Positions 44,095 through 48,482 of a stretch of 48,482 nucleotides of DNA are shown here, one piece after another. This DNA is from Shewanella xiamenensis (lineage in GTDB: Bacteria > Pseudomonadota > Gammaproteobacteria > Enterobacterales > Shewanellaceae). Location of the stretch: assembly GCF_014647135.1 (NCBI RefSeq), contig NZ_BMOP01000028.1, forward strand, positions 1-48,482. Reading direction: 5' to 3'. The position numbers and the translations under genes are program-made. The notes under the pieces were generated by a model. The model saw only the letters and a list, made by a program, of their open reading frames with translations, had not been told where the DNA came from and searched no databases. Position 1 is the first letter of the stretch; each line of letters starts with the position of its first letter.

Positions 44095-44321
44095 CTAGCC
44101 TATCATTTATATAAAATAAAAAAACCTCTATTTTCAACATGATTATATAAATTTTATTCCGGACAATAGCTAAGTTTCTCTTAAGCTTCACCGTTGAAAA
44201 TGACAGGTTAATGAATCGGTGCATAAGCCTGCCATGGTTTAGCACATGGCACGCTGTAGCCTAGGGCTCCAGCCTATTTAGATCGTGTAAATATAAGGCC
44301 TACCAACACATCAATGTATTT

Positions 44322-44598
44322 AGGGCGTGTTGACGTTTCGAGATTAAATTTTGTTCGTTCTGGCAAGCTCGTGCTCGCGAAACGAGGAATGATGTGTAGT
44401 TTACTCAAATGACGAGCGGCTCTTATGACAGAAAATAAGGGCAAGGGCTTGCCAGACGAACCTTTCGGGCAGCATTTGGCTGACGTTTCTGCTGCGTTAT
44501 CGTCCGTTTATGTAGAATAACTACACTGCACGGACTTTGCCTTGCATAAACGCCAGCCAAATTGCTGCAAAAATAACCCTGAAACGTCAACACGCCCT
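44322..44598. mobile_element. 277-bp MITE-like element with 18-bp perfect terminal inverted repeats
   Basis: AGGGCGTGTTGACGTTTC (44322-44339) is exactly complementary to 44581-44598. Inside are two further hairpins. One pairs GTTCGT-T-CTGGCAAGC (44353-44368) with 44447-44461 with one bulged base. The other is a long imperfect stem from about 44470 to 44569, with GTCCGT/ACGGAC and TGTAG/CTACA in its apex. It codes for nothing, so any movement depends on a transposase supplied in trans. Confidence 0.75.
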
Positions 44599-44685
44599 TG
44601 TAGGCCTTTTGATGTATCCCACTCGCTTTAGCAGGCGCGATAACCTTACACTATGGGTTAATACTATATTTTTCGTTTTATTCTA

Positions 44686-45816
44686 TTAGCCGAGTACGGC
44701 AAGTAGTATCCCCGCAGCGACCGCAGAACCTAGCACGCCAGCAACATTTGGCCCCATAGCATGCATTAATAGAAAGTTATGCTGATTGGCCTCTAATCCC
44801 ACTTTATTCACTACCCTTGCAGCCATAGGCACAGCCGATACTCCTGCCGCCCCAATCAGTGGATTAACTTTACCGCCGGATAACTTACACATCAGTTTTG
44901 CCATCAACACTCCTGCGGCTGTACCTATACCAAAAGCAAGGGCACCAAGTACTAAGATCCCCAAGGTTTCTACCCGCAAAAACTGCTCGGCCGATAATTT
45001 AGAGCCGACAGCTAAGCCCAAAAAAATCGTCACGATATTAATCAGCTCGTTTTGTGCTGTTTTTGAGAGCCTATCCACCACGCCCGATTCGCGCATTAAG
45101 TTACCCAGGCAAAACATCCCTACCAGTGGCGTTGCCGCGGGTAAAAACAGAATGGTTAAGCCTAATACCATCAGCGGAAAAATAATCCGCTCCTTTTTAC
45201 TGACTTCCCGTAGCTGCTCCATTTTTATCTCACGTTCCGCTTGGGTTGTGAGTAAACGCATGATCGGCGGCTGAATAATCGGCACCAACGCCATATAGGA
45301 ATAAGCCGCCACAGCAATCGCTCCCAGTAACTCAGGCGCAAGCTTAGAGGCAAGGAAAATAGCCGTTGGTCCATCCGCGCCACCGATAATGGCAATGGCT
45401 GCGGCATCCTGCATGGTAAATTCAAAGCCTGGCACCAGATTTAGGGCGATAGCGCCAATTAAGGTCGCGAAAATCCCAAACTGCGCCGCCGCGCCGAGTA
45501 ATAAGGTTTTTGGGTTGGCGATCAGTGCACTAAAATCTGTCAGTGCTCCGACCCCCATAAAGATCAGCAGTGGAAAAACGCCGGTTTCAATCCCCACATG
45601 ATAGGCGTAGTAGAGTATTCCCCCCTCTTCGGTAAAGCCTGCGTTGGGAATATTCGCCAGCACTGCACCAAAGCCAATAGGCAACAGCAACAAAGGCTCA
45701 AATCCACGCACGATAGCGAGGTATAACAGCAACATGCCAACGGCCATCATTAAGACTTGCCCTGCGGTAAAATGGGCTATGCCCGTTTCGGCCCAAAACG
45801 CCAGTAAACCATCCAT
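44686..45816 (-). CDS. oadB: Oxaloacetate decarboxylase beta subunit (sodium pump)
   Basis: A 376-residue polytopic inner-membrane protein. It decarboxylates the biotin-bound carboxyl group and uses the energy to pump sodium out. The key motif IGGADGPTAIFLASKLAP, holding the essential aspartate (near residue 148), is intact, as is the C-terminal NKVGLEANQHNFLLMHAMGPNVAGVLGSAVAAG. AGGAG lies 5 nt before the ATG. It follows oadA after 8 bp. The length is slightly short compared with the 430-residue Klebsiella type but typical of many relatives. Confidence 0.95.
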   Translation of the reverse strand: MDGLLAFWAETGIAHFTAGQVLMMAVGMLLLYLAIVRGFEPLLLLPIGFGAVLANIPNAGFTEEGGILYYAYHVGIETGVFPLLIFMGVGALTDFSALIANPKTLLLGAAAQFGIFATLIGAIALNLVPGFEFTMQDAAAIAIIGGADGPTAIFLASKLAPELLGAIAVAAYSYMALVPIIQPPIMRLLTTQAEREIKMEQLREVSKKERIIFPLMVLGLTILFLPAATPLVGMFCLGNLMRESGVVDRLSKTAQNELINIVTIFLGLAVGSKLSAEQFLRVETLGILVLGALAFGIGTAAGVLMAKLMCKLSGGKVNPLIGAAGVSAVPMAARVVNKVGLEANQHNFLLMHAMGPNVAGVLGSAVAAGILLAVLG

Positions 45817-45824
45817 ATAGACTC

Positions 45825-47660
45825 CTAGGCTAAGGCCAATAATTGAGAACCCACGACAACCGAATCGCCTTCTTTCACAAAGAGATGGGTAATAACACCA
45901 TCCCCCTGAGCGCGGATCTCTGTCTCCATTTTCATCGCCTCAAGGATGATCACCACATCGCCGGCGCAAACCTTGTCGCCAATCCCCACATGCACTTTAA
46001 AGATATTGCCCGATAGCGGCGCACTCATCTTCAGCTTAATCTCGGCGGATTGAGCCAATGGTGCACTGTTTAAATGAGAAGTAGGGGCATAATTAAGCTG
46101 CGAAGCTACCTGTCCTTGAGGTTGGATCTGACTAATTTCGCCGCCCTCGGCAACCTCAACCACATAAGTTTGCCCCTCAACCGTGACGGTATAGGTTTCG
46201 GCCTCACGCGGCGTAACTGGTAAGATTGGCGCAAGTTCAGGTTTAGGCTCAAATGCCGCCGGATTATGGCGATTCTTCAAAAACTGTAAGCCAATCTGTG
46301 GAAAGAGCGCATAAATGAGTAAATCATCGTCCGAAGGCTTTTCCTTACTCTCTAAGACGAGACTAATCCCTTGATCCTGCGCCTTTGATAATAACTCTGC
46401 ACGCAACTTGTCTAACTCTGGTACGAGTAAATCCGCAGGACGACAGGTGATAGCCACCTGCCCATTAAGTACTCTTGCCTGCAACTCTGAATTCACTGGC
46501 GCTGGCGTAGCGCCATATTCGCCCCTTAACACACCTTCAGTCTCTTTCGTTAACGATTGGTATCTTTGGCCCATCAGTACATTGATAACCGCCTGTGAGC
46601 CGACAATCTGCGAGGTTGGCGTGACCAAAGGCAGAAAACCTAAATCTTGACGCACCCGAGGGATCTCCTCCAGCACCGCATCTATCTTATCTAGTGCACC
46701 TTGCTCTTTGAGTTGACTCTCCATGTTTGTCAGCATGCCGCCAGGGACTTGAGCACGTAGAATACGGGAATCAATCCCCTTTAGCGCACCTTCGAATTTG
46801 GCGTATTTTTTGCGAACCTCACGAAAATAAGCGGCAATCTCCTCAAGTAATACAAGATCATAGCCTGTTGCACGTTCAGTATCTTCCACCATAGCGACTA
46901 CGGTTTCAGTTGCGGTATGGCCATAGGTTTGACTCATGGATGAAATGGCGGTATCGAGTACATCGACTCCCGCCTCAATAGCCTTTTGATAGGTTGCCGT
47001 GCTCAGCCCTGTAGTCGCGTGACTATGCAGAGATAGTATGAGTTGAGTTTGTGATTTTAGACGACTGATAAGCTCAAAAGCTTCCATAGGCTTGAGTAAG
47101 CCCGCCATATCTTTAATACACAGCGAATGGCAGCCCATGTCCTCAAGACGCTTTGCTATATCAACCCAAGTATCAACCGAATGAACAGGGCTAGTTGTAT
47201 AAGAAATTGTGCCTTGCGCGTGCCCACCGACATCACGCACCGCTTTAACTGCCATCTCTAGGTTACGCACATCATTCATCGCATCAAAGATACGGAAGAC
47301 ATCGACACCATTGGCATGCGCACGTTCGACAAAACGTGTCACTAAATCATCGGCATAATGGCGATAACCCAATAGATTTTGTCCGCGCAATAACATTTGC
47401 TGAGGCGTATTGGGCATGACCTTTTTCAGCTCGCGGATCCTGTCCCAAGGATCCTCACCCAGATAACGGATGCAAGCATCAAAGGTCGCTCCGCCCCAAG
47501 ACTCTAGCGACCAAAATCCCACTTTATCTAAGAGCGGTGCAATCGGAAGCATGTCATCGAGGCGTAAACGCGTCGCTAAAATAGACTGATGTGCATCCCT
47601 CAAGACAACATCGGTTAACTGTAATGGCTTAGGCGCCACTATCGAATTTACTCGGTTCAT
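45825..47660 (-). CDS. oadA: Oxaloacetate decarboxylase alpha subunit
   Basis: About 611 residues. The carboxyltransferase domain (about 15-450) opens with LTDVVLRDAHQSILATRLR, and has metal-binding SLHSHATTGL. A Pro/Ala linker precedes the biotinyl domain with LEAMKMET (modified Lys near residue 577) at the C-terminus. It transfers CO2 from oxaloacetate to biotin, giving pyruvate. The ATG at 47660 has GGAG 6 nt upstream, better than an ATG four codons earlier which overlaps the oadG stop. Confidence 0.96.
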   Translation of the reverse strand: MNRVNSIVAPKPLQLTDVVLRDAHQSILATRLRLDDMLPIAPLLDKVGFWSLESWGGATFDACIRYLGEDPWDRIRELKKVMPNTPQQMLLRGQNLLGYRHYADDLVTRFVERAHANGVDVFRIFDAMNDVRNLEMAVKAVRDVGGHAQGTISYTTSPVHSVDTWVDIAKRLEDMGCHSLCIKDMAGLLKPMEAFELISRLKSQTQLILSLHSHATTGLSTATYQKAIEAGVDVLDTAISSMSQTYGHTATETVVAMVEDTERATGYDLVLLEEIAAYFREVRKKYAKFEGALKGIDSRILRAQVPGGMLTNMESQLKEQGALDKIDAVLEEIPRVRQDLGFLPLVTPTSQIVGSQAVINVLMGQRYQSLTKETEGVLRGEYGATPAPVNSELQARVLNGQVAITCRPADLLVPELDKLRAELLSKAQDQGISLVLESKEKPSDDDLLIYALFPQIGLQFLKNRHNPAAFEPKPELAPILPVTPREAETYTVTVEGQTYVVEVAEGGEISQIQPQGQVASQLNYAPTSHLNSAPLAQSAEIKLKMSAPLSGNIFKVHVGIGDKVCAGDVVIILEAMKMETEIRAQGDGVITHLFVKEGDSVVVGSQLLALA

Positions 47661-47671
47661 ATGGCGCTCCA

Positions 47672-47929
47672 TTATTTAGCCTGAGAACGATACTGCTGGA
47701 CGGCTAAGCTGATCACAGCCACCAATTTAGGATCTAAAGTGCTTGCGGCTCCAGTTGAGCTCGCATCATTGACCTTCAACGGTTTTACTGCTTTGTGCTC
47801 TTCACGACACCACTTAGCAACCAGATTCACAGCTAATATCAATACACTTAAAAATAAATAGACCAGCCCCATCCCCAATAACATGATGCCAACAGCGTCT
47901 AATAACTGTTGCGTTAGCTCCCCTTTCAC
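47672..47929 (-). CDS. oadG: Oxaloacetate decarboxylase gamma subunit
   Basis: An 85-residue small membrane protein with one transmembrane helix (about 10-36, GIMLLGMGLVYLFLSVLILAVNLVA). A polar C-terminal tail follows, presumably binding the alpha subunit. The GTG at 47929 has a strong AAGGAGG 7 nt upstream. A longer reading from the ATG at 47959 runs through this ribosome binding site and is therefore unlikely. The stop overlaps the open frame of oadA by one base. It is the first gene of oadGAB. Confidence 0.88.
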   Translation of the reverse strand: MKGELTQQLLDAVGIMLLGMGLVYLFLSVLILAVNLVAKWCREEHKAVKPLKVNDASSTGAASTLDPKLVAVISLAVQQYRSQAK

Positions 47930-48387
47930 TGCCCTACCTCCTTCGCCCTTAACCAACATTCGCGTTTTAAATTAACAACCACACAACATCTGCATTGATA
48001 ACAAATTTAATCGACGAATGTAAATTGGTAAGACCAATTTACATAAGATCAGCAGCAAGTGTCTGAGGGATCCTTAGTGAACGACCGATAAAATGAATAT
48101 TCGTTAATGAAACGGCAAAGCAGAAATTTTTATTGAGGAGTAATGACGAAATGAAGATACCAACCAAGATGAAACCAAAAGCAAACATGGGCTGACAATA
48201 AGGTTCTGACTCCCCCTTAAACGAGCATACGAAGAGTACAAGCTTTAAATTTACTGATTAGTCCTATAAGGACAAAAATCAAAGGGGTCTCAATGCACTA
48301 CAGTATTTAGACCAAGCAGCCATTTAATACCATTCCGCATTGAAGTCTGATCTAATAGCAAGCAACCCAACAGCTTAAAATTGGATT
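47930..48387. other. Region upstream of oadG up to the IS-like gene
   Basis: About 460 bases. It holds the PdhR-like palindrome at 48020-48042. A strong GAGGAG at 48135-48140 precedes only a three-codon frame (MTK*), and other small frames such as 48151-48195 look like chance. The stretch from about 48180 to 48387 probably belongs to the left part of an insertion sequence. Confidence 0.4.
48020..48042. promoter_or_regulatory. PdhR-like 23-bp palindrome upstream of oadGAB
   Basis: Two perfect 10-bp arms, GTAAATTGGT and ACCAATTTAC, flank AAG. The core is ATTGGT-AAG-ACCAAT, identical to the known PdhR consensus ATTGGT-N3-ACCAAT. It lies 91 bp upstream of the oadG GTG. PdhR is a GntR-family repressor released by pyruvate, which would make the pump respond to its own product. 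Confidence 0.7.
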
Positions 48388-48482
48388 ATGAAACCTGAAA
48401 CTGCTGAAAGTCTGCTTAGCCTCTCCAAAAGAGAAAAAAATCCGCATAAGCGCATGCGATTGCTCGCTGTATCGCTATTTTT
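48388..48482 (+). CDS. IS630-like transposase, N-terminal fragment (cut by window edge)
   Basis: The frame runs from the ATG at 48388 to the edge, 31 codons. It begins MKPETAESLLSLSKREKNPH followed by KRMRLLAVSLF. This is the first helix-turn-helix region of IS630-type transposases, which typically open with a 'x(4-8)-N-P-x-x-R-M-R-L-L-A' pattern. The rest lies outside the window. A second family of small HTH proteins could start similarly, so the call is moderate. Confidence 0.55.
   Translation, partial: MKPETAESLLSLSKREKNPHKRMRLLAVSLF

Larger units (their letters stand above)
44043..44685. other. Long intergenic region with a MITE-like element
   Basis: About 640 bases between the GNAT gene and the oadB stop codon. 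It holds the hairpin at 44065-44094 and the 277-bp element at 44322-44598. No gene is visible; the open frame at 44042-44245 on the minus strand is AT-rich and has no family character. Confidence 0.5.

Noticed and set aside
44042..44245. 67-codon open frame ahead of the RimJ/L-type GNAT gene
   Set aside because: It runs through the hairpin at 44065-44094 and AT-rich DNA, and its product has no family features.
44786..45274. 162-codon open frame on the plus strand opposite oadB
   Set aside because: It lies entirely inside oadB on the other strand. The product is Pro/Ser/Ile-rich with no family character, as expected of an antisense shadow.
48143..48154. MTK* behind a strong GAGGAG site
   Set aside because: Three codons are too short to call a gene. 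It is kept only as a hint of a broken gene.
1..48482. CRISPR array, tRNA, rRNA or prophage
   Set aside because: No regularly spaced repeats, cloverleaf segments, rRNA sequence or phage structural genes were seen anywhere in the window.

Overview
The window looks like ordinary chromosome from a Shewanella species. The evidence is a mid-40s GC content judged by eye, an E. coli-like comEC-msbA-lpxK-ycaR block, a DUF3010 gene, NnrS, anaerobic nrdDG, an oadGAB sodium pump and a btsSR-cstA pyruvate-sensing cluster. The genus call is inference from protein recognition, not from rRNA. There is no rRNA, tRNA, CRISPR array, prophage or large genomic island. The only mobile-element traces are a partial IS630-like transposase at the right edge, a 277-bp MITE-like element near 44.3-44.6 kb and possibly a hairpin at the left edge.

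Layout. 0-7 kb: a DUF445 membrane protein, a VOC-fold protein, a giant AsmA-like DUF748 envelope protein, a membrane-anchored glutaredoxin-like protein, an orphan CbiM-like permease and a small lipoprotein. 7-12.5 kb (minus strand): comEC, msbA, lpxK and ycaR, for lipid A export and maturation. 12.5-17 kb: DUF2062, NnrS, PsiE, PilZ, a chromosomal ParA-like ATPase overlapping a small basic partner, and YecH. 17-21.2 kb: a BtsS/BtsR two-component system followed by a short CstA-family transporter. The spacer before the transporter carries two pairs of LytTR-type direct repeats. 21.2-25.3 kb: a VF530 DNA-binding protein, a sorbosone dehydrogenase-like exported enzyme, a FlxA-like protein behind an almost perfect sigma-28 promoter, a candidate outer-membrane barrel and ribA.

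25.4-29 kb: yibL, then nrdG and nrdD, with tandem NrdR boxes 31 bp apart and an FNR-type site upstream. 29-34.2 kb: a hypothetical protein, an RssA-like patatin, a DEAD-box helicase, DUF3010, a YgjP-like metalloprotease and a Cys-clustered basic protein. 34.4-41.4 kb: a MepM-like peptidase, sbcC and sbcD, and a TauE/YfcA transporter. 41.5-44 kb: a LysR regulator, a small exported protein and two GNAT acetyltransferases. 44.6-48 kb: oadG, oadA and oadB, with a 23-bp PdhR-like palindrome upstream.

Pyruvate is a recurring theme. The BtsSR-CstA cluster and the oad operon with its PdhR-like operator would both respond to pyruvate or its products, and nrdDG carries anaerobic and dNTP control sites. 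I found no convincing undescribed multi-gene system. The most interesting loci are the orphan ParA/small-partner pair beside PilZ, the structured MITE inserted into what looks like an older hairpin, and the flagellar-type promoter that redefines the start of the FlxA-like gene.
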